A DNA stretch of 64,000 bases from Triatoma infestans (GCA_011037195.1 JAAEAF010003565.1:1-64000); one strand, 5' to 3'. Shown: positions 22,667-34,493, counted from the first letter of the stretch. Program-made: numbers and translations. The notes: generated by a model from the letters alone, not told the origin.

Positions 22667-23607
22667 TTATTTTTGAACACTCTTTGCTATGTTTATGTAA
22701 TAGGGGCATTGTTTAAAATTCGCCGGATGGTCTTCAAAGCAATTGACACATTTTGGATCTTTTGTACGCCCTAGTGGACATTTTGTGTAATGGTGGTTTT
22801 CTAAGCATTTTATACATCTGCTTTCTAGTTTGCAATAATTTTTTGTATGCCCATAGCGCATACAATTAGAACACTGGGGTATAGTTCCATTAGATTTACT
22901 TTTAGGTTCTACCTTTATAATCGAGTGAAGAAATTTATCCAGATTAAAGATACTTTTCGCTACTTCATTATTAATTAGCGATACCATTACTAAGGGTGTC
23001 GGAAGATTACTTTTGTTAATAATCCGTTTGACATAAGTCACTGGATATTGTTTTTGTAGTTCTTCTCTTATTTCTTCATCCCTAAAGGTAAAAGGGACCC
23101 CTCGTAAAACCACAGAGAGGTTTTTGTTTTTTCAGTTGAGAAGGTATGATATTCTACCTTTTCATCGTCATAATATTTTGTTATTACTCTAAAATCATCA
23201 ATAGATGTTAGCTAACCTTTAGGGTTTTACCTGTAACTTTAGTGTTAAACGGGCTTTTACATTTCGTTTGTAAATCTTCCAAAATTTTTTTGTAATCATT
23301 TGCGTTATGTAAAAAGAGGAGGAATTTTTACTGTTTCAACTATTTCATTTTCATTTTCTAACATATTCGAGCTCGATAAAGGTTGAAATCTATTTTTTGT
23401 TTCTATTGGACTAATATCAATATAATATTTACCTTCTTTTTTAATTTGAGATTGATTAGGTGTGTTATCACGTTCTCTCTTTCTTGAGTCGCCAACTGAT
23501 TTGTTTAAATCCATTGTTGTAATTTTCGTAATACCTAGCTGGCTAGAGGTACTATTTTTAAATGAATTCATTCTAGTTTTCACATTATTATTATTATTGC
23601 CAGGCAT
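22667..23607 (-). pseudogene. Jockey ORF1: RNA-binding gag-like protein, frameshifted
   Basis: The N-terminal part (23607-23305, MPGNNNNNVKTRMNSF, low-complexity) and the C-terminal part (23113-22667) are in different frames with about 190 degraded bases between. The latter has VLRGVPFTFRDEEI, an RRM-like Jockey ORF1 segment, and three zinc knuckles: CSNCMRYGHTKNYC, CIKCLENHHYTKC and CVNCFEDHPANFKQC. It would coat the element RNA. Start chosen at 23607 because the AAC-rich Asn run follows directly. Confidence 0.85.
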
Positions 23608-23739
23608 GCGATATATAGTAAAAATTGAAAGAAAATGCTAAAGTTTTAAATGTGAGCACTATAGAACAGAGTAATTTTAAACAGTACACAATAATAACAA
23701 GAATTTTGAACGCACTGCTTCGTATCACAGTCAGAAGCC

Positions 23740-23745
23740 AACTGA
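23740..23745 (-). promoter_or_regulatory. Initiator-like element at the Jockey 5' end
   Basis: TCAGTT on the minus strand fits the arthropod Inr consensus (TCAGTY) and sits at the junction with MITE-S, where a Jockey 5' end and transcription start are expected. I see no clean downstream promoter element. Confidence 0.5.
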
Positions 23746-23878
23746 TACACAGACCATTTGCTAAAAACCACTTTTTTGGACTCAGGGGATCTCAAAACGG
23801 TTATTTCCGGTGAAAACTCGATATCGAAAATTTGACACGATTACAGTACTTCCTCTTGTCAAGAGTAAGAGAAAGTAA
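23746..23878 (+). repeat. MITE-S copy, right part after the Jockey insertion
   Basis: Continues from the CA-rich block through accatttgctaaaaaccac to the family end (agtaagagaaagt), matching 36328-36453 and 39281-39410. Confidence 0.85.
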
Positions 23879-24679
23879 AACAATACTCTGTAAATGACCT
23901 ACATTTGAGAAAAATAACTGGACTATTCATAATAACTCGCTTGGTAGAATGTGAAGGGACTAGAAGAGGAATTTTTGTTCTGTCAATGTTCAGTATTCTT
24001 AAAAAAGATATTAACTTGGTGATTATTTTTTCACCGTTAAATATTGCTCTGCTTTTTATTTCCGACAAAATTAAAAAGCTTAAAATTCCGGAACATTATT
24101 TCATTAGGAACGTACCAATATGGAAAAATAGTTTGAACTTCTAGTAAAAGAGGAATATGTTGTAATAGCAGAGAGAGAAGAGAGAAAGAGACAAAATGAC
24201 AGGACCACCCTCTCGGCCTGGAGTGGGAGAAACTACATAAATACAGTGACGGGAAACAGATAGGAGAACAGTTCATACTACTGAGTTCATTCAGCCAATT
24301 ACTACATGTCATTACCCATTTACCACTCTACCATACTCTTATCATTTCAAGTGTAAAGTCCAATGCAGTCAGTGTAATTTATCATAATATATATTGTGTT
24401 AACCATATTCTGTTAATTCATTCTAACCACACCATTTCTCTCCTTCAAAACCCAATTATAAGGTGCTAAACATTTTTTTCACTATTTTTGAAGACATTGC
24501 AGTTTTTATAAAAATTTAGATACGAGGATCCTTTTCCAATATTTTGCCCCAATCTAATTTAATTAAAACATCATAAACTTTCCAAATAAGAGGTTAAAAA
24601 TTGAGATTATCGAGGATAATCTAATAAGAACAGATAAGATTCTTGTAGTGGATATAGTGTACTGTGAACTGAAAGATCT
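23879..24679 (+). other. Intron sequence; possible solo LTR or promoter-like stretch at 24158-24440
   Basis: From 24158 there is a TG start, a GA-rich block, a TATA-like cataaata (24236), an initiator-like context around 24280 and a CA end near 24432, which loosely resembles an LTR. No second copy is in the window. The rest is featureless. Confidence 0.3.
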
Positions 24680-24876
24680 ATTGCCCCGACCCCCATGGAG
24701 CCTTCTCACTGCACTGCCCGCCTCCGGGCAATATTCTAACACAACACTGGCTATCATCGATCAGTGAGCTGCTCCTAGGAAGAGAAAATCTAAGGGCAAC
24801 ATTGCCAGGCACATCAATCAAACCAAAGACTCCGCACGAGAGTTCAGCGCTCTACCACTGAGCTAATACCTAGCGC
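24680..24876 (-). mobile_element. tRNA-derived SINE, copy 1
   Basis: On the minus strand it begins with a tRNA-like head containing a perfect A box (TAGCTCAGTGG) and a weakened B box (GGTTTGATTGA). The body is shared with the copies at 57330 and 49085 (TTAGATTTTCTCTTCCTA, then CAGTGTTGT and CTCCGGG-like pieces). Pol III promoter by type. The head differs from the other two copies, so it may be a separate subfamily. Confidence 0.75.
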
Positions 24877-25405
24877 AAAAATCTAATGATGAACACTCAC
24901 ATCATTTTCTCCTCTTTTCACAATTCCTCCAGTTCTAATTGGCAAATTATCTTGAAAAAGGGAATTTTTACTCAATTTTATCTCTCTTAAACTTTCATCT
25001 ATTGGTTTTTAGTTACATTGGTTACATTGCTATGATCTGACATTATAGAAAGTGTCTTTAGCACTCCCATATAACCCCCCAACATTTTTCTTTCTAGAAA
25101 AATATAGAAAATAGTAGTGATATCTTCAGCAGGTAATACAGGAAGTTTGGAAAAAAAAAGGTTAGTACAGGGGCGGCCATACAAAAAAAAGTGATACATG
25201 TTAGAAATATATCCCTGAGTGGACATTGTGGGCGCCCTCTATTCAACCCACATAGCGTCAGTTTAAATTTAAACTAACTTACAGATCCCCACAATACCTA
25301 TATCAAAAAACAATTTTTTGGGGGAAAAAATGTTTCAAATAAAAGTTAACCAAGTTTCTTCAAAATTGGAATTCTAACAATATCCCTAATGTGTAACAAT
25401 ATTAC
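24877..25405. other. Intron sequence, no recognisable feature
   Basis: A CC-rich box and an aaataaaag box near 25320-25350 weakly recall MITE-S. Nothing else is seen. Confidence 0.45.
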
Positions 25406-25409
25406 GTAG

Positions 25410-25901
25410 TGTAGTGGAAGGACGAAATCGAAAAATAATAGTTTTTAAAAATAATTTAGAATATTTTATAATTATCTCAAATTAAGAAAAAGATGGACAT
25501 TCCATTGCAAAAGGGCTAGCCAGGTATACAAGTCCAGTTACGGTGCAAGAACAATTACTGGCATTGTACTACCCCTTTCTCCTAACAGGGAAGGCACTAA
25601 ACGGACAAAGAGAAGAGATTATTTTAGGACAGACGAGTGCTACAAATCAAGGTGGAAACATCGAAACCACTACTTCAGGAATCACTCTCTAAATATCTGT
25701 GCCAGTTTCACAATAAATTAAATAAGTTTATAATATCAAATAAGTTGTAGTTATTATTTTAACAGAATATAATTATTTATAAAATAGTGGTGACTTCTCA
25801 ATTATTCTTATTACTTCTATCTCAAACATAATTACAAGCCCTTTTCACTAAAACGCTCACGCTACAAGCTACCTATACACACATCTCAGCAAAACATTAC
25901 A
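25410..25901 (+). repeat. LTR-B copy 2, 5' LTR
   Basis: 492 bp, TG...CA ended, matching 10402-10922 with short indels and a region of lower similarity in the middle, so LTR-B is older than LTR-A. Confidence 0.88.
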
Positions 25902-25902
25902 T

Positions 25903-25915
25903 TGGTGCCAGCTGT
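25903..25915 (+). other. LTR-B putative primer-binding site
   Basis: TGGTGCCAGCTGT starts two bases after the LTR. The TGG start fits a tRNA CCA end, but I could not assign the tRNA. Confidence 0.55.
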
Positions 25916-26137
25916 TTGGGATATATTCAACCAGAATCCACAAAGTACGTACAATTTTCAATTTCATAATTGAACAAATTATCCATCAGATAATTTGATT
26001 GTTTTTAATTATTTTCTCAGCGGAAATAATATTTTAATTAAATATTTCCCATTATTGAATTTCTAGTGAATTTCATTTTTAAATTTTTGTAATCGTACCA
26101 CTGTACCCCAATCCCTTGTGAATTTTGTATTTCCAAA

Positions 26138-27128
26138 ATGTATAAAATTAACGGACAAAACATGAAAATCGACGCTGCTGTAGAATATTTACTTGCTCAG
26201 CAACAATTAGCCAATCCTCCTCCCACCCCTAGCAATCAACCAGCTAGTTCCTTAAGAAATTTGCAATTAATTAATAGTTTACCTACTTTCGTTGGCAAAA
26301 ATTCAGCCAAAGTGTCCGATTTCCTAGATCATTAGCCATTGTGCTAGTCTTTCTGGCTGGGACGACGCTGCTAAATTAGAAATATTAGCACTTAGGCTCT
26401 CAGGGTCTGCAAAAATATTTTACGACACCCAGAAAGCCGAATTACAACGCCAGGGTACAATTATAACGTATCCTCTAATTTCAGAGCGACTTCTAGCCCG
26501 ATTTCGTAAGGAGAAAACACCCCTAGTCCTCTTACAACAGATGACTAATATTCAATCTCTTCCAACAGAGTCTCCTGAACCTTCGCGGATAGGATTAGAC
26601 ATATCCAATCCGCCATTCATTTAAAAGCACAAGCTAACCCACTCGAGGCCTTACAAACTATTTTAGATAAACTGGCCACTGATGCGTTCCTGAAGTCACT
26701 TCCTCAACCGCTTCGTAGTGAGGTGCGAACTAAGCTACCTCAAAAATTAGACGAAGCACTTTCTTATGCCAATGCCCTAAAAGAAGTTCAGGCTTCTGAA
26801 ACAAACCCCACAGTTTTCGCTGTTACTTCGAAAACTTCTAGTACACCCCCATCTCCTTGTTGTTTCTGTGGACAAATGCATTTCCACAGAGAATGCCCGC
26901 ATCGTAATAAAAGTCAAAAGCCACAATTAAAACCAACTTCCACTCGTAGAGTTTTTAATCTAATAAAGAACAAGCCATGCCGCCATTGTTCCGGTCCACA
27001 TTTTGACGTGGACTGCACCAACAAATTTAGACCAAGACCTCGTACTAACTTTGGCAAAATGCCTAAGAATTTTAATATTCTTGGAAATTTTAATCACAGA
27101 GTAAATAGTAATAATAATAATAATAATA
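26138..27128 (+). pseudogene. LTR-B gag, first part (two frameshifts)
   Basis: Starts MYKINGQNMKIDAAVEYLL and continues with LINSLPTFVGKNSAKVSDFL. After a frame change near 26330 follow SGWDDAAKLEILALRLSGSA and LARFRKEKTPLVLLQQM, typical of Gypsy capsids. After a second change near 26585 come FLKSLPQPLRSEVRTKLPQ and two knuckles, CCFCGQMHFHREC and CRHCSGPHFDVDC. It ends in an Asn run encoded by AAT repeats, into which a LINE has inserted. It would package element RNA; the frame breaks make this copy inactive. Confidence 0.88.
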
Positions 27129-27337
27129 ATTTTTTTTTTTTTTTGAGGGAGGTGAAATGCTTTTGACGCACGTATGTGCCGGACCCCCGCCAAGGCAGCC
27201 TACCGGCTAAAACACCTCCCCCGGCACCAGACCTAGCCTGGATTCGCTTATGCAGCACTACATCAGGCTAGGCCCCTATTCTGTCCCTAATCAAGCGATC
27301 CTCCCGCCAAACTCAAACAGTTCTCTTTGCTTGGCAA

Positions 27338-29274
27338 TCAGCACCTCCCTAGTGAAGCGCGCCACTGCCACCTATTAGTGAGCATAGTCGATATTATCCC
27401 AGCCGGGGTAATATGCCCGACGTTTTGCTCCAGGTCTCTCCTGAGACGACCCCACCTCTCACACACAAAGAAGGTGTGGTGTGCATCGTCTCGCACTCCC
27501 GGACAATAGCCGCACTCACCACTGGTCCTCTTCCCCATCTTCCTTAAATATTCACAAAAATAGCCGTGACCACTGAGGAATTGGGTAACGTAGTAGTCCA
27601 CTTCGCCAAAGGACCTCTCTACCCATGTACCGACATCTGTAATAAGGCTAGCAGTCCATCTACCTCTTACATCCTCTTCCCAAGAAGACTGCCACTCCAA
27701 CAAGGTATATGCACGCTCCTCCCTGGAGACCGCTGCTTTATCCTCCTCGCGCCTTCTTTGGTACACCCTCCTTCTTTCATCAGCCAGGAGTGCAATCGGG
27801 TTAACTCCCGCTATAACCAAAACTGCCGGCTCCGAGACAGTCCGATATGCCGAGGCTATCCGTAGGGCTCCCAGCCTCTGGACCCGTGCCAGTCTCTTCC
27901 TGTAAACTTCCTTTCTGATTGCCTCTGACCACACTTCAGCTCCGTACAACAGGACTGAGTGAGTAACACTCATAAGCACCCTGCGCGTACTAGCTCTGGG
28001 ACCTCCTATGTTGCTCATAAGCCTACTAAGTCTGGCGACACTCTTTCCAGCCTTATCCGCCACAGCATGCAAATGTCTCCCGAAGCTCAACTTCGAATCA
28101 ATTGTCATGCCCAAGTACTTCACGGCTCCCACCGAAACAACCGTTTCTTCGCCAACGTTCCACGGGATATGCCGATCTAGTCGTTTTTTAGTTAGCATGA
28201 CGACCTCTGTTTTAGAGAGGGCCAACATTAATCTATGTGCGGTCATCCACTGGTTGACCTTACGCATCACTTGGTTAAGCTTCAACTGCGCCTTATTTAC
28301 GTCCCGCGCAGCAATAAGCGCCGCTACGTCATCACCATAGCCAATCAATATTGCTTCTTCCGGCAATTCCAGCCGCAGAAGGCTATCATAGGTCACATTC
28401 CACAGATCTGGGCCTAATATTGATCTTTGCGCCACTCCAGCTGAAATCGGTCGAGTCCTTGGCCCCTCCTCCGTGCAATAACTGAGCACTCTATTGTTGA
28501 AGTAGTCACTAATTACTCTCAACAAATAGTGTGGAATCTGAAAATCCGCCTCCAACGCCTGCAGCGCGTCCGACCACCTCAAGGAGTTAAACGCATTCTT
28601 AACATCTAGGGTGACCAAAAGAACAATCCTTTTTGTATGTTGGCCATGCTCTTCCGCCCTTGCTACGGCTTTCACGACTTCTTCCACAGCGTTAATCACA
28701 GACCGTTCGGTCCTAAACCCGAACTGCCTAGTCGACAGATCTCCTGCAGCCCTAACTCCGTCCATCACTCTCTTCCGGAGAAGTTTTTCATATAGCAAAG
28801 GCAAAGGGGGCAAAAAGATGACGGAAGCAAATCCCCTTTTCCCTTACTAATAAGGACTAAGCGTGCCACTTTCCATCTATGGCTAAAAACACCGGCTTTC
28901 AGGCAGGCGTTGTACATCCTCAGCAACAATTCTGGCTTTTGATCAGCTATTCTTTGGAGAACCTCGTTCGGTATACCATCTGGTCCTGGGGCCTTCCTAC
29001 GCTTTAACGTGGATACTGCCTCTTCCATTTCTTCATTCGTGAATAGGGCAAAATCCTCTGTCTGCTCAAAAACTCTAACTGCTCTAGGCGGAAGCAGCGG
29101 GAAGAGAGTTGACACTATGTTATCCATAGTCCGTACACTCATAATCACTTGTTTCTTAAAGCCCGCTATCTTGCGCATGACTATTTTGTATCCCAGGCCC
29201 CATTGATCCCGGTCTACATCATCTTTTAGAGCTTCCCAGCAGCGAGTCTTGCTCTGAAAAATTGCCTTGCGCAA
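27338..29274 (-). pseudogene. LINE reverse transcriptase, one frame break
   Basis: The upper frame (29274-28765) has TNEEMEEAVSTLKRRKAPG and RWKVARLVLISKGKG. A small deletion near 28815 shifts the frame; the lower frame (28813-27338) continues YEKLLRKRVMDGVR, RQFGFRTERSVINAV, LDVKNAFNSLRW, the motif B equivalent ISAGVAQRSILGPDLWN, the active site GYGDDVAALI, the thumb VKYLGMTIDSKLSFGRHL, and a CX2C...H...C tail (CGYCPGVRDDAHHTFFVC). The active site reads YGDD where YADD is usual. R1/LOA-like; no RNase H follows. Confidence 0.9.
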
Positions 29275-29394
29275 TTTCCGCTTTGCCGCCTTATATTCTA
29301 GGGAGCGTTCGGCCGCCTCAGGTCTTCGCCCCGCCCGCTGGGCTCTTCTTCTTTTTTTAACATAGTCCTTACGCAGGTCAGCAATGTGGGATGT

Positions 29395-30098
29395 CTACCA
29401 ATATACTGGTCGCCTACCCCGCCATACCGCCTCCGAGGCATAGATTGTTGGCATGCCTCCGCTATAAGCGTCATCGTAGCCGTAACCACCGTCAGCGCCT
29501 ACTTTTCCCTCAGCCGATACATTTTCGATTTGCGCAGCTCCGCATTCAATGACCTCCTTGAAGACATCCTCGTTTAACTTATCCAAGTTCCAACTTTTAT
29601 AGGGCGAGTTGTTTCTCGCCCTATCCATATTTATGTTCTCTACTATCTGAAAGGTTATATATTGGTGATCACTTCCAGTGAACTCCTCGATTACTCTCCA
29701 TCCTTCAATACGCGGCACAAGACCTTCAGATGCTAGGGAAATATCCGGGATCGTTTCGCCATACCCCGGTCTCCGAAAGGTGGAGACTTCTCCCTCGTTT
29801 AGCACAGTAAGCCCTGTTCTGGCTGCCATCTCTAGAATGTGCCTGCCTCTCATATCCGTCTCGGGCATACCCCATTCCACTGCCTTCGCATTTACATCTC
29901 CTACTACGAAGACCCTACCGGTCATCCTCAGGATATCATCCTCCAGTGCATTAAGCTTGTTTCTAAACTCTTGGATACCTTCATTAGAGGTAAAATAGCA
30001 AGTAATATAATTAATATCCTTGCTTCTAATCCAGACATAGCCATTTTTCCGCTCGCAGAATTCCACCGGAACCTTTACCAGATCCGGAATCCAGAATA
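29395..30098 (-). pseudogene. LINE endonuclease fragment
   Basis: The frame is open from the truncation point: VPVEFCERKNGYVWIRSKD, FVVGDVNAKAVEWGM, FRRPGYGETIPDISLAS and the final GSDHQYITFQI. The first endonuclease motifs are lost with the 5' truncation. About 120 bases of degraded sequence separate it from the RT frame. Confidence 0.85.
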
Positions 30099-30110
30099 AT
30101 AATAATAATA

Positions 30111-30145
<35 letters not shown>

Positions 30146-30368
30146 GTAGAATAATAATAATAGTAGTCATTATTATACTAACAATAATAATCCTCGGGTT
30201 AATTCAAATTATTCACGATTTAACTCTTATTCAGATAGACCCCAGTATAGTCATAATAATAATGGTAACGAAACTAGCAATAACCTCCAAAATAGGCCCA
30301 CTTGCCAATTTTGTTCAAAATTTGGACATACGGCTCGTAATTGTTTCCAAATACAGCCCAAAACGAGT
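30099..30368 (+). pseudogene. LTR-B copy 2 gag end with intact zinc knuckle
   Basis: AAT-coded Asn run, then RVNSNYSRFN, SDRPQYSHNNN and a perfect CX2CX4HX4C knuckle (CQFCSKFGHTARNC), ending at TAG after FQIQPKTS. It continues the frame interrupted at 27129. Confidence 0.82.
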
Positions 30369-32094
30369 TAGCCCTCAGTCGTTTTCTCGACTAATATTAT
30401 GACCTGATATTATGACCATGGCTATCATACCTGCTTCCATCAGTCCTGACTAACCAGGTAATACCTCATTATGGCATCATGTCCCTTCATTTGCATGCGG
30501 ACAATGTCAAAAAATTCCAAATTTTCTGGCGAATTCACACTTTCGAAATTAAAAGGCAATTTCCAATTAATACTTAAAGAAATGTTCTTACAGGGCAATC
30601 ATTAATTTGCGCACGTATCTAACACTTAAATTCAACATTCAATTTTCAAATAGTACTCAAACGCACCAATTTAGTACTAATCGCTAAGTTCACTAAAATC
30701 CCTAGTAACTAGCCACAAAATTTCTGTGCCACCTCGCGCACACAATACATAACACTTCACTTGAAATAAATACTTGACATAATCTCTTGAAATAATTCTC
30801 AATATATCACACTTCTTAACTTTACATACTACACCACATGTAAATGTTATATGTAAGAATTTTGTCTTAAGAACAAAAATGTCTAAAGTGTATTGATATT
30901 TTTTTTACTTTAGTTGTTGCAATAATCGACATATTATTTTTGTTCAGCACTGAAAACTCTCGTACCACGATTTATAAATTTATTCGTCCCTTAATATTTG
31001 TAATTAATGCATTATATATTTTAATATTTTTAAATAATAATTTGAAATTTATTTTATTTTGCAGAAATCAAGATGACCACGTGAAATTGTTTAATATTTT
31101 TATATGTTAATATTATTGTTTTTATTGTATTAGACTAGCTAATTTATTTTTTTTTCAGTTCACCTCAAAAGAAAATTGAATCATTTGTATTACACTTGTA
31201 CTTGTTTATCATTTGTACTTTAATGTTATATTTTTATAATACTTAATTGTTTTCTTGTATTGTTCAAGGTTATATTCAACTCATCTAGAAAACACAAAAC
31301 AGTTGAAAGAACTCATAGCTATAGAAACGGCCGAAATACTTGCACATACCCCTCAAGATATATATCTCACCTTTACCTCTTAGCTTTAATAATTTTTACA
31401 CTAATATTTGTTGAAATTTAAATTTGTTTAACCTCTCTTTTACAGATCCAAGAATCTTCGTCGACTGCACCATTGCATGTGCATGAATGTTATTGCATGC
31501 GCATGAATTTAATTGCATGAAAATTGCATGATAGTATAATTGCATGATTAATTTTAAGAAATTGACATCATCAATAATTTATTTATGTATAATTCTGTAT
31601 GATCATTTTCAGATATACAAGATTTCACCAAAGGAAAAGATCTTCATCTTCTCATACCCTTTGCGATCGCATATCCTCATATCCTTCCGCATCCCGCTCG
31701 CTTATTATATATATATATATTTTAATTATGATTGTATATTTATGTTAATTATTTTGAATTACTTAAAGAGTTTTTTTTTTGTTCATAGAGAGTTCATTCA
31801 AGAAAGTACATACACACCTACGTACCGACACCCTACAGTCTACATTGATCGCCTAGTCTACCCTTGCCAGTCACATCTTCATCAGCAACACTCTCACTCG
31901 CTAAGCAGTGTTCACTTATCAGCCTACCACCACAGCAACGCTCACCCACTCACGCAGCGTTCGCTCGAGTAGAAGATATTCAAACACCACAGCAACGCTC
32001 ACACATCCAAGCAGCGTTTGCCGCACAAGAAGATGATTGCAGCCTACAACACACAGCCACCTTGCAGAGGTTACACACACACGCCTCTCGATGA
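30369..32094 (+). other. LTR-B copy 2 internal 3' region, no pol
   Basis: Matches 8700-10330 with indels. It keeps the acceptor-like tracts (at about 31064, 31158 and 31445), the short open stretch LYSTHLEN... near 31270, and the CAACGCTCAC-rich block (31790-32090). No RT or integrase motif in any frame. Confidence 0.7.
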
Positions 32095-32368
32095 AGGTGA
32101 AAGCATCAGACCAGTATCCTATACCAGTATCAAGTTATAGGTTAAAACATAAGAGTTTGGCATTTAATCTAGATTAAATAATTGATTTATACTTAATCGC
32201 TGTGATATTATAAAGCTATTTAAATTCAGTTAGAAAATATATTTATTTTATAATCAGTGGTGCTTTCTTGATTATATTCTTATGTTCTATCTCAAACAAA
32301 CACAAGCCCTTTTCGCTAAAACGCTCACGCCACAAGCTACCTATACACACATCACGCCAAACATTACA
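32095..32368 (+). repeat. LTR-B copy 2, truncated 3' LTR
   Basis: Joins the internal block directly to the LTR middle (gtgaaagcatcagaccag), so the LTR start and polypurine tract are deleted. The rest matches 10655-10922 closely. Confidence 0.85.
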
Positions 32369-32372
32369 GTAG

Positions 32373-32824
32373 GCAGACCGCTTGGAAGCAAAAACGGCAG
32401 AAAAGGGTTTCTTTTATACCCGTTCATTTTCGGAAAGCAATATTTCAATATTTAACGGCATATTAACAATAAATTTTATCCACAAAAATATTTTATGAAT
32501 AAAATTAATGAGAACAATATATTGGTTGTATTAAAAGTCTAATTATATCTAATCTTCATTTGAATCTGAATTTAAAAAAAAACTAGGATCCATGAAACAA
32601 GCTCAAGGATCACATTAAAAATATTAAGGCCCCACATTGGGCACCATTTGCATACAAGTTGAATAACTATTATTTTAAAGTTAATGAAAAATTATTGTAC
32701 TTTCATTAAAAGTTAATATGGATAACATTTTTTTAAATATTACTTTCTATTTGTAAAAAAAAAAAAAAAAAACTGAGAACTTGTATATGTGAATAAATAA
32801 ATAAATAAATAAATAGAAAGTCTA
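32373..32824. other. Intron sequence, no recognisable feature
   Basis: AT-rich; an A run at 32757-32771 and an AAAT microsatellite near 32797-32815. Confidence 0.5.
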
Positions 32825-32826
32825 TA

Positions 32827-33531
32827 CAGAGTGTCCCAAGGTATATGGATAACGACATTTTATCGGAAACTAAGATAGCTAGAAAAAAAATAAGAAGTAG
32901 AAAAATACGTGTCCCCGTAGTTTTTTGTTAGAAATCCAAATTTAATTTGCAAATTTGTTTTGGTGCTTCCAGAAGCGAAGATACAGGCATCAACTTCATT
33001 TTTTCAAATGGTTTCTATTTTAAAAATAAGATTCCTCTTTTTGTAACTGGCCTCCACCATTAGAGATGCATAGACATGCTCTTTCCTGCCAATTGTACCT
33101 TACGGCCAAAGCAATATGCGTCTCTAATGGTGGAGACCAGTTCGAGCAACAAGATCTGTAATTAATGAGGTGTAAAATTTATAATAAAATAGTACTTTTC
33201 TTCTTATTCAATCAAGAAACCGTTATTATTATCATTTTGAAATTTCTTATAAGAATTATGTTTTCATTCATAACTTGTAAAATATCGCTCACAGAAAACA
33301 CCGTTCAAGTAAATTTTTCTTACAAAAAATAGAGGAATCTATTTCTTAAATAAACACCACACCTCCCCATTAGACAAAATGAAGTTGGTGCCTGTATCTC
33401 GCTTCTGGAAGCACCAAAACAAATTTGAATTTCTAACAAAAAAACTAAGGGGACACGTATTTTTTAGTTTTTTTCTAGTTATCTTAGTTTCCGATAAAAA
33501 GTTTATCCATATACCTCCTTGGGGCACCCTG
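32827..33531. mobile_element. Long-TIR mariner-type MITE (705 bp) with a nested inner hairpin
   Basis: The ends are inverted repeats of about 180 bp starting CAGAGTGTCCCAAGG and, from the right, CAGGGTGCCCCAAGG. Both abut TA (32825-32826 and 33532-33533), as for Tc1/mariner elements, and CAGGGTGNCCC is a common end in that group. Inside, 33047-33072 and 33119-33144 form a second inverted repeat (CTCCACCATTAGAGA). No transposase. Confidence 0.8.
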
Positions 33532-33533
33532 TA

Positions 33534-34104
33534 TAAGTTATAAAATTTATTTGATTCATTTGATTATTTATTTAATTTTTTTTAGGGATAAGTGAGGGTA
33601 ATGGAAAGGGGGTCTCATAAATGAAAATTCTAATCAAGGGGCAAGGGGAGGGGGAAGGTTGGGAAACACTGCTTTAGAGGAAAGCATGATGCATGGTGGT
33701 ACCTATCAAGTTTGCGCTTTCTGCGATTTTTCGATTCGGATAATTTGTTTACATAACACCATATGCTAAAAAGACTTTCGTACTCAGAGTACATCCGGAG
33801 AAATTGAAAACTCAATTTAGAAAATTTGACATGATCGCAATACTTCCTCTTACAGAAATGGCCGATTGAAGCATATTGGGCGTAACCGTTCATGTCCGAT
33901 CCATGGAGATATAATACATGGATTATCAAGTTTAAACTTGCTGTAGCTTTACGTTTATGAGATATTTTGTTTACAAACTTGCAGATAATTCGCTAAATTT
34001 TTTTTTTTTTTTGACAAGTATTTCCGGAAAAAATTCAAATTCGAGAATTTGAAACAGTGGCAATACTGCTTACCGATAAGAGAAGGCAAAAAATGTGTAC
34101 TTAA
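33534..34104. other. Intron sequence with MITE-S relatives
   Basis: 33690-33857 is a diverged MITE-S end region (ccatatgctaaaaa, then acttcctcttacag), and 33990-34090 another. No gene. Confidence 0.55.
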
Positions 34105-34493
34105 GGCGCGTTTTCACGAGTCAAGTTTAGTTGTCCGATTTTAGTTGATGAGGAAATAAAGTTGAATGCGACTTGAATCAGTTTTGGTTCATACGTTTCA
34201 ACTGAAATCGATCAAACCGTTTCAATAACGACACGGAGCACTCTATGAGTTGAAAGCAAACTGAGAGACCAATTGGGCGATCCGGAGGTTCACACTTGTC
34301 AATACTTGAAAGATGGCGGGTTCAACTGAAAGATGCGTCATACTTGTACGATAAAGTATGACTCGGTCAACCTTTTGTTGATCCACTAAAAAGTTGATCA
34401 ACTTATTGAAACAAAAGGTTCTCACTAGGTTTTTCATTCAACTTCTGTTGATCAATTAAAATCGGTCAACTAAACTTCACTCGTGAGAACGCG
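34105..34493. mobile_element. TIR MITE, about 390 bp
   Basis: Inverted ends of about 45 bp: GGCGCGTTTTCACGAGTcaa on the left, and on the right strand CCGCGTTCTCACGAGTgaa, both followed by AGTTTAGTTG. The left end abuts TTAA (34101-34104) and the right a less clear TTATTAA, so the superfamily is undecided. Non-coding, with internal GTTGATCAAC-like palindromes. Confidence 0.7.

Larger units (their letters stand above)
19466..23745 (-). mobile_element. Jockey-type LINE, near full length, nested in MITE-S
   Basis: The T run at 19467-19479 is the poly(A) tail. Up-strand lie ORF2 (endonuclease and RT, no RNase H), ORF1 with three zinc knuckles, and a 5' UTR that stops at an initiator-like TCAGTT (23740-23745) exactly where MITE-S sequence resumes. 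This is the Jockey-clade plan with a TATA-less internal promoter. About 90 bases of the MITE target present in other copies are missing at the insertion point and I see no target duplication, so a target deletion is likely. Confidence 0.88.
27129..30098 (-). mobile_element. 5'-truncated R1-like LINE inserted in the LTR-B Asn run
   Basis: A T run (27131-27142) follows the AAT run directly: the poly(A) tail of a minus-strand LINE. The other end stops abruptly within the endonuclease at 30098, next to further AAT repeats. This is a typical 5'-truncated, target-primed insertion, about 2.97 kb. No RNase H is seen. GC content is visibly higher than the surroundings. Confidence 0.88.
25406..32372 (+). 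mobile_element. LTR-B copy 2: non-autonomous Gypsy-like element, both ends present
   Basis: The 5' LTR starts TGTAGTGG (25410), the remaining 3' LTR ends CATTACA (32368), and GTAG is duplicated outside both (25406-25409 and 32369-32372), a 4-bp target duplication as in Gypsy elements. Inside are a primer-binding site, a gag with three zinc knuckles, and about 1.7 kb without pol. A LINE (27129-30098) sits in the Asn codons of gag. The 3' LTR has lost roughly its first 240 bases plus the polypurine tract. Confidence 0.88.
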
